Shown piece by piece: positions 45,041 through 54,557 of a stretch of DNA of 64,000 nucleotides; position 1 is the stretch's first letter; each line of letters opens with the position of its first letter. A program made the position numbers and the translations under genes. This stretch comes from Paenibacillus sp. H1-7. Its GTDB lineage: Bacteria > Bacillota > Bacilli > Paenibacillales > NBRC-103111. Below the pieces are notes generated by a model, which saw nothing but the letters and a program-made list of their open reading frames with translations, had not been told where the DNA came from and did no database searches. The stretch is from positions 4,155,501 through 4,219,500 of the forward strand of contig NZ_CP031168.1 in the NCBI RefSeq assembly GCF_022354825.1, written 5' to 3'.

Positions 45041-45080
45041 ACTTAATCGGGATGCCAGGTTAAACCACGTACGTGAAGAG

Positions 45081-45126
45081 GCTGATCTTCAACCATCGAA
45101 ATGATGGAAGAAGGTCAGCTTTTTTA
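45081..45126 (+). terminator. Rho-independent terminator
   Basis: GCTGATCTTC (45081-45090) pairs with GAAGGTCAGC (45110-45119), with an inner CCATC/GATGG stem, followed by T. Confidence 0.82.
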
Positions 45127-45204
45127 TTAAAAATATTGGATAAGCTCAATGACATGCTGGAATATTCTCGCAAAACGTGCCGTATTCTGAAAGGAAAGCC
45201 TGCA

Positions 45205-45232
45205 TTGATAGCTCAACTAGACGGGTTACGAT
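45205..45232 (+). promoter_or_regulatory. Candidate promoter of the sortase operon
   Basis: TTGATA (45205-45210), 16-base spacer, TACGAT (45227-45232), about 70 bases before the proposed ATT start. Confidence 0.4.
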
Positions 45233-45299
45233 GTCTTGTAGAGAAAGGAGCGGTGGCTACTGCAACAACTACTAGTACGAAAGTAGGAGGTGCTGCACC

Positions 45300-45995
45300 A
45301 TTCGTCCGAATCTGCTGCGAATCGCATTCGTTGTCGTTCTGTCCATTACAGGAATTGTTTTGATTTTGCAGCCGCTGTGGGATCGGCATGTGCAGGAGCA
45401 GCGCCGAATATCCATGCTTGACCAATGGAATACGTGGAAACAGCTTGAGACGGTTTCCTTGGGCTCTTCCGAAGGCGGAGTGATACACTCCGTAACCATC
45501 ACCGAGCCGAAGGTGCAAGAATCCGGTCGCTCCATCGTTCCGGAGCCGGTTAAGCTAGACGGTTACCCTGTGCTCGGCGTTCTGTCCATCGAAGCCTTGA
45601 ATATGGAAGAGCCGATTGTTGAAGGTGCGGATCCTGAATCGTTAAAAACCGGTGTCGGCACCGTCGTACCGGGCCGAAGTCCAGGCTCTACCGGCAATTA
45701 TGTAATAGCCGGGCATCGCAGCTGGACGTACGGCAAGCAATTCAGCCGGCTGGATGAGCTGGCGGCAGGGGACAGCATCAAGCTCGATACCCGGGACGAT
45801 ACGTACGTGTATTCCGTCACATCCAAGTTTCTGGTCAAGCCGGACGATCTGTCCGTTCTGGAGCAAAGCAAGGACAAGGCTGAGCTGACACTAATCACGT
45901 GCGAGCCGAAATACAATCCCACTCACAGGCTCATAGTAAAGGCCGTTCTGATGGAAAAGCCATGCAATGAAGCTAGAGGAGAAATGAAACAATGA
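45300..45995 (+). CDS. Class D-like sortase, apparent ATT start
   Basis: A 231-residue membrane-anchored transpeptidase that cleaves a wall-sorting motif and links the protein to peptidoglycan. The triad is H139 (VIAGHRSW), C201 (TLITCEP) and R210 (THRLIVKA). The only ordinary start, TTG 45360, would remove the anchor. The frame is open to 45276 and encodes a good helix (LLRIAFVVVLSITGIVLIL) just after ATT 45300. A perfect AGGAGG (45285-45290) sits nine bases before that ATT. It overlaps the substrate gene by ATGA, so the two are coupled. An unrelated 36-codon GTG frame (45253-45363) overlaps the start. Confidence 0.85.
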   Translation: MRPNLLRIAFVVVLSITGIVLILQPLWDRHVQEQRRISMLDQWNTWKQLETVSLGSSEGGVIHSVTITEPKVQESGRSIVPEPVKLDGYPVLGVLSIEALNMEEPIVEGADPESLKTGVGTVVPGRSPGSTGNYVIAGHRSWTYGKQFSRLDELAAGDSIKLDTRDDTYVYSVTSKFLVKPDDLSVLEQSKDKAELTLITCEPKYNPTHRLIVKAVLMEKPCNEARGEMKQ

Positions 45996-48900
45996 GAACG
46001 ATGATAAAGAGGCAGGCTGTTGTCTGGGTGCTGCTGCTTCTTTTCCACGTATTCATGGTGCCGATAACCGCATGGACGGCAGCCGCCGCCTCGGACGGCA
46101 TTCAAATCGAGATGAGAAGCTCGGTTGCCGTTGTACCTTCAGGGAGAGCGTTCTCGTACGAGATCGACTACAGCGTCTCCAGTACAACGCAGCAGTATAC
46201 GAATGCGCAAATTGTCCTGCCCTTACCTGAATCTTTAATCTTTGACTCGGCATTCGATGCGGGAGATACGTCGCATTCGTATCAAGCGGCAAGCCGCACG
46301 GTAGTTTTTCGATTCAACGGTGTCGTAAAAGCCGGAACGACCGGCACGCTTCAGGTGAACGCCCATTTTCCCAATTACTTGACACCCAACAATACGCAAG
46401 CTCGCGCACAGAGTAAGTTCGAGAGCGATCAAGGCGGCAAAGAATCCAATATCGTGACAGTAACCGCTCAGGCTGCTGCTGATTGGAAGCTGACGAAGGA
46501 ACGTTCAAGACCGATTAATGAGCTCTTGCCTAAGCCCGGCAGCGAGGTCGAATACAAGGTGACCTTATTTGATAATACCCCTAACACTGCCGGCAAGCTC
46601 GAGCTGCAAAACGTTGTCGTACGCGATATTCTTCCCGCCCAAGCCCAGTTTGTATCGGCGCGGCCCGCACCGGATGCGGTCGCAGGCAATCAGATTACCT
46701 GGAGGCTCGGCACTCTCGGAGAGGGAGTCAGCTTCAAGGAGCTGTGGGTGAAGGTGAAATACCCGGACAGCATTACCGGAGAGGTAGTGAACGAAGCGGA
46801 AGCGTCATTCACCCCGCTGCAATCGGCGGCAGTGACATTGAAGGCGAATGCAGCTCACTCCTTTACCTCCGAGTCCGGGAACGATGGGAGCGGATTTTCC
46901 AAGTGGGTGCATAACCGGCAGCAAGAGATTTCTCCGGGACAAGAGGCTAACTTCTATATTGGAAATTTGTCCAGCCGCTCCAACATCCCTTTGCAAAACT
47001 ACACAATGACCGATATGGTACCCGCTCCATTGGAGCTGCTGCAAATATTCACGCCTACGTTTACAGGCATCTCATCCTACCGGGTTCAATATACGGTAGC
47101 CGATAATGTATACGGGGAATGGAAGGACTGGGGAACGGTACGTGCGGATCAGCGGGTAACGTTGATGGCCGCTAATGCGGTCGGCCCGGGAACGGTTATT
47201 AAAGGCTTTCGTATCCTCTTCGGTGAGGTTCCGGTAGACTTCAGTCAAATCGGCAATTTTGAAATTAGGTATAAGCTGGATGAGGGCTACAACGCGCCGG
47301 TTCGTCCGGATGAGAGCCACAAAGTAACGAATACGGCCGTGCTGCAGTATCTTTTTGCAGGGAAAGCAGTGGAGCACCAAAGCAGCGCATCGCTGTATAT
47401 GGTGCAGGACCGGCCGCTGATTGAGGTGATCAAGCAGACGGAGGGAGCGACATTCTACTCCCCGGGAGACAAGGTCAAATACCGCATCTCCGTAAGAAAT
47501 ACCGAATTCAGCAGCTCTCTGTTCCGGAACCCGGTTATCGAGGATTTGCTGCCTTCCGAGATACAATACGTATCGGGCAGCGCGAGGCTGGCGAGTGACG
47601 ACGGACTGAACCTTCCGGCTCCACGGATCGAGCAGCAGCCGGATGCGGCGACGGGCCGAACTCTGCTCCGATGGTTGTGGGATGATACGAATCCTGCCGT
47701 AATAGGAACCAACAAGAAGATCGAGCTGGAATTCGAGGCGAAGATCAAGGCGGGCACCCCGAGCGGCTATATTACGAACCAGGTGGACGTGACTTCCGAC
47801 AAGCATGATTATTTGAACAGCTATGATTTTGCTAAAAAAGTGTTCAAGAACGGCAAATGGTATGTGTACAACAGCAACTTCATTTACGTCAATACGGCAG
47901 CCAAGCTCGAATCGGTCAAGTGGGTGCAGGGGGATCTGGACGGGACCAACTGGACTCGATACCCCGACAAAGGCACAACAACCCCCGGAGGAAAAGTGGA
48001 ATATAAGCTCCAAGTGACCAACGTAGGCAACATTCCGGTGCAAGGCTTGACGATTGTCGATGCTTTCCCGCGAGTCGGGGACCTGGGCGTTATCGATAAA
48101 TCGCCCCGGGACAGTAAATGGAGTCCGGTATTGACTGACAAGATTACCGTATCTGGCGGCATTAAAGTGTATTATACGGCGGATTCGGACATATCGATGG
48201 CCGGAGGCCATTGGTCGACAGTACCGCCTGCCGACTTGACGACCGTCACCGGAGTCAAATTCGAATTCCCGAGCGGGCATATTATCGCGCCGGGAGCTCA
48301 AGAAGAACTGACATGGGTTATGAGAGCGCCGGTTAATGCGCCTACGAACGACCAGGCTGCCTGGAGCTCCTTCGGCTTTACCGCAAAACGTACGGATAAT
48401 AACAAACCGCTGCTGGCAACGGAGCCGCTTAAGGTCGGTATGGTTGTTCAAGAAGACGCCAAAGGAGAAATCGGCAACTATGTTTGGCGCGATCTGAACG
48501 AGGACGGGATTCAGAATGAGGCGGCGGATCAAGGTGTCAACGGGGTGCGGGTCGAGCTGTACAACAATGATGACAACCTAGTGCAATCCACGATAACCGG
48601 CAATGACTTTGCCGGGAACCCGGGCTATTATTTGTTTACGAATCTGACCTCGGGTACCTACAGAGTCAAATTCGTACTACCGCAAGGCTACAGCGGGTGG
48701 ACCGTCGCGAATCAAGGAGCCGATACGACGGATTCCGATGCCGAAGCGGACGGATGGACGGCGCCGGTCCGGCTGAGCTCGGGCGAGAAGATTGTTACGG
48801 TGGACGCAGGCCTGAACCCGCCGAAGAGCAGTCTCGGCGATAAGGTATGGCTCGACCTGAACGGAAACGGGCTTCAAGACAACGGGGAACAGGGTCTTGA

Positions 48901-51511
48901 CGGCGTTACTGTAACTTTGCAGGACACCAATGGTTTTCAGCTTGGAACAACGACGACAGCCCAAGGCGGATTGTACGGGTTTCAGCGGTTAACGGCCGGC
49001 GAATATGTCGTACGATTCGAGCTTCCTGCCGGGTATATCTTTACGCGACAAGGAGACGGAACCAGACCTGAGCTGGATTCGGATGCAAAAGAGGACGGTA
49101 CAACGGCTGTGATCCGGTTGGCCCCTAACGAGAGCAACACTTCCATCGATGCTGGACTTATGGGTCCAAACGCCAGCATCGGAAACCGCGTGTGGGTGGA
49201 TAGCAATCGTAACGGCGTTCAGGATGCCGGGGAAGCCGGGTTGAACGGAGTCGAAGTGCAGCTGCACGATTCAAGAGGCGCGACGCTCGCCACCACTTCG
49301 ACGGTCAACCACGCGGTATACGGCGACGGGTATTACACCTTCGACAAGCTGTGGGCAGGTGGCTACGAGGTCCAGTTCACGCTTCCGGGCTCGTATGTCT
49401 TTACTACTCAAGGAACGGATGCCTCATCCGACACGGACTCCAACGCCAATCCGGCGGACGGAAAGACCGGCATCATTTCGCTCGGAGCCGGTGAAGCGAA
49501 TCGGACGATCGATGCCGGAGTGTACAAGGAAGAGAAGCCGCCGGCCAGAGGTGTCCTGGGAGATTATGTATGGGTTGACCATAATGGAGACGGTATCCAA
49601 AACGACGGCATTAGCGGTTTGAACGGCGTCGTCGTGAAATTGTTCAGCGATCGGGGAGCGATGCTCGACTCGACCGTGACGTCTTCGGTTTACCGCTCTG
49701 TGTACGGCACGGTGCGTCAATCGGTGTATGGTTCCGTGTACGAGTATCCCGGCTATTACCAGTTTGGCGATCTGCTGCCCGGGAGCTACGCTTTGAAATT
49801 CGAGCTGCCTGCAGGTTATACGTTCTCGCCGAAAGAAGCGGGAACCGACAGGGCCGCCGATTCGAACGTCAAACCGGACGGGACGACGGATTTCGTCACG
49901 CTGTCTGCCGGCCAAACTAATTTGACGATCGACGCGGGGGTTACGAAGAATCCGGAACCACCTTTGACAGGGTCGCTCGGCGATTACGTGTGGATTGATT
50001 CGAACCGCGATGGAATCCAAAACGATGGTGAAACCGGTCAGAACGGGATCAAGGTGGAGCTATACAACGATTCCGGTCAACACCTTGACACGACGGTAAC
50101 CGGCAATGTATACGGCAAGGCGGGCTTCTATCGTTTCGATAAGCTGCAGGCTGGCCGTTATCAATTGAAGTTCGAGCTTCCTTCCGGTTATGAGTTTACA
50201 TCCAAAGAAGCGGGAGACAATCGCGCTGCCGATTCGAACGTGAATGCCGATGGCATGACGGATGTGGTTACACTTAGCGCCGGTCAGGCAAATCTCACTA
50301 TAGATGCCGGCTTATCCGTAAAACGGGAACAGCCATCATTCTCCGGCTCGATAGGGGATTATGTCTGGAATGATACAAATCGTGACGGTCTGCAAAACGA
50401 GGGAGAAACCGGCGTGAACGGGGTCTTCGTATCGTTGTACAGCGGTGCCGGTCAGCAGCTGTCCACTACAGTCACTGAGACGGTATACGGCAGATCGGGG
50501 CATTATTCGTTCGATAAGCTGCCATCCGGAAGCTATGTCGTGAAGGTCGAGCTTCCTTCAGGGTATGAGTTCACGAGCAAAGGTATCGGATCGGATAAAG
50601 CCGCCGATTCCGATGTTAAAGCGGACGGATCGACCGACGTTATTGTTCTCGGTTCCGGAGAAACGAACCTTACGGTTGATGCAGGCATGATTCGAGACGA
50701 TGACGGCGGTCCAGGTCCGGGCGATCCGGCAGCTGCACTTGGTGACCGGGTATGGCTGGACACGAACAGCGACGGCCTGCAAAACGATGGTGAGCCGGGA
50801 ATCAATGGAGTTGTAGTGAGACTGTATTCGGAAAGCGGAACACTGCTCTCCACTACGGTAACCGGCGCTGTATACGAGCAAGCGGGGCTGTATCAATTCG
50901 AACAGCTCCAGGCCGGCAAATACAGTGTAAGATTCGAGCTTCCTCCGGGCTATCAATTCAGCTCGAAAGGCAATGGTACGGATCGTGCGATCGACTCCGA
51001 TGCAAGAAGCGACGGGTCGACTGACTGGTTTACGTTGGCGGCAGGGGAACGCAACATGACGATCGACGCCGGATTCCTCCGCAAAAGATCCGATCCTTCC
51101 GGGCCAGATGGACCTGGTGGCGGTGGCGGCAGTGGAGGTGGAGGCGGATCGCCTGGGAATCCGCAGCCTGGTGGCGGAACTCCCGGATCGGTTCCGGGAA
51201 GCAATCCTGGAGGCAACAATCCTGGCACCACGCCGCCGGCCGGGGAGAACGGGCCTAATACTAACCATCCGGAACCAACCGATCCGGCTGTGAATCAGCC
51301 CCCAGGAGAACAGCCTGCTGAACCTTCTCCTGACCAGGATCAGAACCGTCCGGATAATGTTCCTTCCGATGACAAGAAACCGGATAGCCCTAATGCAGGC
51401 CTGCTGCCTTTAACCGGGGAATCGATGCCTTTGACACCTTGGTTAGGCATGATACTGATCGTTATTGCTGTTACTATCGCCGTTAGAGGAAGAAGAAGCG
51501 AAAATCAATAA
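45992..51511 (+). CDS. LPXTG-type surface adhesin with seven SdrD_B repeats
   Basis: A 1839-residue wall-anchored protein. The signal peptide ends about residue 33. Residues 40-820 are DUF11-like and adhesin-like beta domains (for example VEYKVTLFDN and VKYRISVRNTEF, each before an INEXX-type strand). Seven SdrD_B repeats span about 826-1696, each starting G-N/D-x-VW-x-D-x-N-x-DG-Q-N with acidic calcium-type loops. A Gly/Pro-rich wall-spanning linker follows (1705-1800). The sorting signal is LPLTGE (1805-1810), then a hydrophobic helix and RRSENQ. Its start overlaps the sortase stop, making that sortase its likely dedicated enzyme. Confidence 0.92.
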   Translation: MRTMIKRQAVVWVLLLLFHVFMVPITAWTAAAASDGIQIEMRSSVAVVPSGRAFSYEIDYSVSSTTQQYTNAQIVLPLPESLIFDSAFDAGDTSHSYQAASRTVVFRFNGVVKAGTTGTLQVNAHFPNYLTPNNTQARAQSKFESDQGGKESNIVTVTAQAAADWKLTKERSRPINELLPKPGSEVEYKVTLFDNTPNTAGKLELQNVVVRDILPAQAQFVSARPAPDAVAGNQITWRLGTLGEGVSFKELWVKVKYPDSITGEVVNEAEASFTPLQSAAVTLKANAAHSFTSESGNDGSGFSKWVHNRQQEISPGQEANFYIGNLSSRSNIPLQNYTMTDMVPAPLELLQIFTPTFTGISSYRVQYTVADNVYGEWKDWGTVRADQRVTLMAANAVGPGTVIKGFRILFGEVPVDFSQIGNFEIRYKLDEGYNAPVRPDESHKVTNTAVLQYLFAGKAVEHQSSASLYMVQDRPLIEVIKQTEGATFYSPGDKVKYRISVRNTEFSSSLFRNPVIEDLLPSEIQYVSGSARLASDDGLNLPAPRIEQQPDAATGRTLLRWLWDDTNPAVIGTNKKIELEFEAKIKAGTPSGYITNQVDVTSDKHDYLNSYDFAKKVFKNGKWYVYNSNFIYVNTAAKLESVKWVQGDLDGTNWTRYPDKGTTTPGGKVEYKLQVTNVGNIPVQGLTIVDAFPRVGDLGVIDKSPRDSKWSPVLTDKITVSGGIKVYYTADSDISMAGGHWSTVPPADLTTVTGVKFEFPSGHIIAPGAQEELTWVMRAPVNAPTNDQAAWSSFGFTAKRTDNNKPLLATEPLKVGMVVQEDAKGEIGNYVWRDLNEDGIQNEAADQGVNGVRVELYNNDDNLVQSTITGNDFAGNPGYYLFTNLTSGTYRVKFVLPQGYSGWTVANQGADTTDSDAEADGWTAPVRLSSGEKIVTVDAGLNPPKSSLGDKVWLDLNGNGLQDNGEQGLDGVTVTLQDTNGFQLGTTTTAQGGLYGFQRLTAGEYVVRFELPAGYIFTRQGDGTRPELDSDAKEDGTTAVIRLAPNESNTSIDAGLMGPNASIGNRVWVDSNRNGVQDAGEAGLNGVEVQLHDSRGATLATTSTVNHAVYGDGYYTFDKLWAGGYEVQFTLPGSYVFTTQGTDASSDTDSNANPADGKTGIISLGAGEANRTIDAGVYKEEKPPARGVLGDYVWVDHNGDGIQNDGISGLNGVVVKLFSDRGAMLDSTVTSSVYRSVYGTVRQSVYGSVYEYPGYYQFGDLLPGSYALKFELPAGYTFSPKEAGTDRAADSNVKPDGTTDFVTLSAGQTNLTIDAGVTKNPEPPLTGSLGDYVWIDSNRDGIQNDGETGQNGIKVELYNDSGQHLDTTVTGNVYGKAGFYRFDKLQAGRYQLKFELPSGYEFTSKEAGDNRAADSNVNADGMTDVVTLSAGQANLTIDAGLSVKREQPSFSGSIGDYVWNDTNRDGLQNEGETGVNGVFVSLYSGAGQQLSTTVTETVYGRSGHYSFDKLPSGSYVVKVELPSGYEFTSKGIGSDKAADSDVKADGSTDVIVLGSGETNLTVDAGMIRDDDGGPGPGDPAAALGDRVWLDTNSDGLQNDGEPGINGVVVRLYSESGTLLSTTVTGAVYEQAGLYQFEQLQAGKYSVRFELPPGYQFSSKGNGTDRAIDSDARSDGSTDWFTLAAGERNMTIDAGFLRKRSDPSGPDGPGGGGGSGGGGGSPGNPQPGGGTPGSVPGSNPGGNNPGTTPPAGENGPNTNHPEPTDPAVNQPPGEQPAEPSPDQDQNRPDNVPSDDKKPDSPNAGLLPLTGESMPLTPWLGMILIVIAVTIAVRGRRSENQ
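48466..51077 (+). repeat. Seven tandem SdrD_B-encoding units
   Basis: Units start near 48466, 48829, 49168, 49552, 49972, 50341 and 50737, 340-420 bases apart. Units 4-7 are the most alike, suggesting recent duplication. Unit 4 has an extra SVY-rich insertion (49685-49743). Confidence 0.85.
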
Positions 51512-51532
51512 TTTAGAGCTTCATGAAGCATG

Positions 51533-51580
51533 GAGTACGCAGACCGAGCGAAAGCGAGGATGCGTACTCTTTCTTTTTTG
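51533..51580 (+). terminator. Rho-independent terminator
   Basis: GAGTACGCA (51533-51541) pairs with TGCGTACTC (51561-51569), followed by a T-rich run. Confidence 0.88.
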
Positions 51581-51590
51581 CTTAAACTTA

Positions 51591-51645
51591 TTAAGAAACT
51601 TTTAAGAAACCGAGTACCAATCTGTTAAGATTCAGACGCTATACT
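51591..51645 (+). promoter_or_regulatory. TTAAGA repeats and promoter of the second two-component operon
   Basis: TTAAGA at 51591 and 51602 are exactly 11 bp apart; a third lies at 51625. TATACT (51640-51645) is a likely -10. The half-site is the same as at 22083. Confidence 0.6.
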
Positions 51646-51783
51646 AAATATTGCAAGGGGATGTAGTAGCCATAAGAAAGGAATGCGGAAGGTTTCCTCC
51701 ACGTACATAGAGATTCCAGTAAGACCGGATTTACGAAAAGGACAAAAGTGCGTTAAAGTAAAGCAAAAAGGGGGACGATCGTA

Positions 51784-52473
51784 TTGCAATCAACGATACT
51801 GCTGGTAGATGACGAGAAAGACATCATAGATATGCTGGAAATTTACTTAAAAAACGAAGGCTTCAGACTGCTGCGCGCGTCGGACGGAATGGAGGCGCTC
51901 CAGGTTCTGCAAAAGGAAGAGGTGGATCTCATCGTCCTTGATATTATGATGCCTAGAATGGACGGGATCGAGGCATGCCTCAAAATCCGCGAGCAGCGGA
52001 ACATGCCGATCATCATGCTGTCGGCAAAAAGCCAGGATATGGATAAAATATGGGGATTAAGCTCGGGTGCGGACGACTACATGAGCAAGCCCTTCAATCC
52101 GCTGGAGCTGATCGCGAGAATCAAGTCCCAGCTGCGGAGATATACCCGGCTTAATGTTCCGCAGGCTAACAAGGATCATGAAATAGAAGTGGATGAATTG
52201 ACCATCAACACATTGACGCGGGAAGTCAAGCTTCAATGCAGGGACATCAAACTGACGCCGAGAGAATTCGCCATCCTGGAGCTGCTCGCACGCAACCGCG
52301 GCATCGTCTGGAACATCGAGAAAATTTACGAGACGGTATGGAAGGAAGCCTACTTCGATTCGGATAATACGGTTATGGTGCACATTCGTAAAATTCGCGA
52401 GAAGATCGAGGAGAATCCGCGCAAGCCTAAATATATCAAAACCGTATGGGGGGTTGGCTACAAAGTTGAATAG
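51784..52473 (+). CDS. OmpR-family response regulator (surface module)
   Basis: A 229-residue response regulator. The receiver pocket is D9-D10 with phospho-acceptor D53, and SAKS and MSKPF complete it. The winged helix has recognition helix DNTVMVHIRKIREKIE, differing from the regulator at 20327 at only two positions in that stretch. The start is TTG with GGGGGA upstream. It overlaps the kinase start and has TTAAGA repeats in its own promoter, so autoregulation is likely. Confidence 0.92.
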   Translation: MQSTILLVDDEKDIIDMLEIYLKNEGFRLLRASDGMEALQVLQKEEVDLIVLDIMMPRMDGIEACLKIREQRNMPIIMLSAKSQDMDKIWGLSSGADDYMSKPFNPLELIARIKSQLRRYTRLNVPQANKDHEIEVDELTINTLTREVKLQCRDIKLTPREFAILELLARNRGIVWNIEKIYETVWKEAYFDSDNTVMVHIRKIREKIEENPRKPKYIKTVWGVGYKVE

Positions 52474-54025
52474 CCGTTATGAATTGCATCCATCCTCCAG
52501 GCTGAACCGATTTCCGTTCACCTGGTTTCCGTTCAATATTGTCCGCAAGCTGATTATCCTGCTGCGCAGACTGTACTTCATCGGATCGGGCAGAATAGGC
52601 CGGAGCATTCGACTTCAGCTGATTTTAACGACCTGCGTCTGCTTACTGGCTTCTACGCTCACTTATGCTATAGGCGACGAAATATTCGGGGAATATCAAA
52701 GGGAGGCCGTCATCGACTATCAAGTAGGTCTCTCCCGGATTGACAATGAGGCGCGAGGCTTGATGATGGATTTAAAAAACCGTACCTTGGATGAAAAAAA
52801 CACGAATATCCAACACGATGAGAAAATGTCTGACGATTTCGAACAGCGGGTCGAGCGGATCGTCCAAAATGATCAATACAAAGTTCTGATAACCGATCTG
52901 GAGGGCAGGGTAATTTTCCGGAGCAGCAATGCCCCTGAGACCAATGTAGAAATTCACAGCATCATCGATAATGCCATGAATACGAGATATGAAGGCAACG
53001 AGAACCGCAAGGTGCATTCCAGCTTTTATCCCGTTAACTACAACGGACAAAAATCGTATTTGATCGTTTCGGGTATTCCTGAGCCCCACATCACGTATCA
53101 AAAAAACGAAGGCCCGCTGCCTTTTATGGGTGCCGCGGCAGTGTTCATCTTTCTGTTTTACTATTTGACGCAAAGAAAAATGCGCTATGTGGAGGAGCTG
53201 GCAGGCGGATTAAGAATTATCGCTACCGGCAATCTGAGCTATCGCGTCATTGAACGGAGTGAAGACGAGCTGGGCTCTTTGGCCCGGGATATGAATCTGA
53301 TGGTCGAGCAGCTGCAGCAAAAAATCGAAGAGGAGCGGCGTAACGAACGCCTGAAGAGCGAGCTGATTACGAATGTGTCCCACGACCTGCGCACCCCGTT
53401 AACCTTGATCATGGGATACCTGCGCCTGCTGCACGACAAAGGCTACGAAACGCAAGAGCAGGCGGACTCCTACGTTGGCATTGCTTACCACAAATCGGAG
53501 AAGCTTCAATCGCTTATCGACGATCTGTTCGAGTATACGAAGCTGTCCAATCACGATGTGCCGATGATGAAGGAAGGCGTAGCGATCAACGAGCTTCTGG
53601 ATCAGCTGCTAGAAGAGTTCGTGACGCCTGCAGAGGAGCAGCAGCTGACGATCCAGCGTCATATCCCAAAGGAAAAGATTCTGGTCAAAATCGATGTAGA
53701 CAAGATGATCCGCGTGTTCGAAAATTTGTTGACGAATGCCATCAAATACAGTGTCAAGCCGGGGAAGATCACGGTTATGGTCAAGCAGGATTTGCGTTAT
53801 GTGACCATTAGGTTCAGCAACCGTTCGGAGATGCTCGAAGAGAGCGAAATCAAGCAGCTGTTCGACCGATTTTACCGGGTGGACGTATCACGTTCCTCAA
53901 ATACAGGCGGATCGGGTCTTGGCCTTGCCATTGCCAAAAGCATTGTGGAATCGCACGACGGAGCGATATGGGCGGAGCAGAGCGATGAACAAATCCATTT
54001 TTATGTGAAAATAAAGCTGATTTAG
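52466..54025 (+). CDS. Sensor histidine kinase with extracellular domain and HAMP
   Basis: A 519-residue kinase. Helix one lies near 50-70, an extracellular PAS/cache-like domain near 72-205 and helix two near 208-225. A HAMP linker (GGLRIIATGNLSYRVIERSEDELG split around NLSYRV) follows, then H306 in NVSHDLRTPLTLI, and the ATPase domain with NLLTNAIKYS and TGGSGLGLAIAKS. TTG 52466 is preferred to TTG 52454, which abuts the GGGGGG site. It lies downstream of the adhesin and may control surface genes. Confidence 0.88.
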   Translation: MNSRYELHPSSRLNRFPFTWFPFNIVRKLIILLRRLYFIGSGRIGRSIRLQLILTTCVCLLASTLTYAIGDEIFGEYQREAVIDYQVGLSRIDNEARGLMMDLKNRTLDEKNTNIQHDEKMSDDFEQRVERIVQNDQYKVLITDLEGRVIFRSSNAPETNVEIHSIIDNAMNTRYEGNENRKVHSSFYPVNYNGQKSYLIVSGIPEPHITYQKNEGPLPFMGAAAVFIFLFYYLTQRKMRYVEELAGGLRIIATGNLSYRVIERSEDELGSLARDMNLMVEQLQQKIEEERRNERLKSELITNVSHDLRTPLTLIMGYLRLLHDKGYETQEQADSYVGIAYHKSEKLQSLIDDLFEYTKLSNHDVPMMKEGVAINELLDQLLEEFVTPAEEQQLTIQRHIPKEKILVKIDVDKMIRVFENLLTNAIKYSVKPGKITVMVKQDLRYVTIRFSNRSEMLEESEIKQLFDRFYRVDVSRSSNTGGSGLGLAIAKSIVESHDGAIWAEQSDEQIHFYVKIKLI

Positions 54026-54061
54026 TTGATCCGGAAATAGGGGATAGAGGGGGTGGTTGTC

Positions 54062-54445
54062 ATGTCCAAAAGATTCATGTGGATCGGCGCTGTCATTCTT
54101 GTTGTTCTGGCATCATTGATCGGTTGCTCAAGACCGAATCTGTACAGCGGTAAGAGCTCGTATTGGAATATAGAATGCTCCGTTAATGAGCCTGCTAATG
54201 TGAAGAAGTACTCAATAACTTACATCGGCGAAGACAGATTACCTGTGTCCGATGTTCAATATACGTTTAAGAACAGCTCCAATTTTCAAGAAAGCGGCCA
54301 GCACAAGGGGCCGACCGAGAAGCTGAAGATCAGCGGGAAAGCGACACTAAGCGCGCCATATGTGAATGAAGGCAGCATGGCGGTTCAAATTCGCTGGAAC
54401 GATAAAGAAGAAACGGTGACACTGACCAAGCAACCCAAAGAATAA
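54062..54445 (+). CDS. Small lipoprotein, unknown
   Basis: A 127-residue lipoprotein with lipobox SLIGC (C22). The mature part looks like one beta-sandwich domain (YWNIECSVNEPANVKKYSIT region, then AVQIRWNDKEETVTLT). GAGGGGG lies eight bases before ATG 54062; a GTG at 54053 is in frame but too close. It begins 36 bases after the kinase and is probably cotranscribed, perhaps as an accessory sensor or product of the system. Confidence 0.75.
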   Translation: MSKRFMWIGAVILVVLASLIGCSRPNLYSGKSSYWNIECSVNEPANVKKYSITYIGEDRLPVSDVQYTFKNSSNFQESGQHKGPTEKLKISGKATLSAPYVNEGSMAVQIRWNDKEETVTLTKQPKE

Positions 54446-54557
54446 ATTTGGAAATCACTGTTGAAACATCACGCCTCCTGCTTTACCATCAATGAAGGAC
54501 AGTATCTCACAAGACATCATCTGGAGCTATAATCATTGCAAAGGAGGCTTGATGGTA

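Noticed and set aside
45253..45363. 36-codon GTG frame over the sortase start as an alternative sortase start
   Set aside because: It is in a different frame, its site is only two bases from the GTG, and the peptide has no membrane anchor.
47072..48532. 486-codon frame opposite the adhesin
   Set aside because: Antisense to a well-supported gene, composition is arginine/isoleucine-rich nonsense and no domain is seen.
48466..51077. CRISPR-like spacing of repeats
   Set aside because: The repeats are diverged coding units of 340-420 bases within one gene, not short identical direct repeats.
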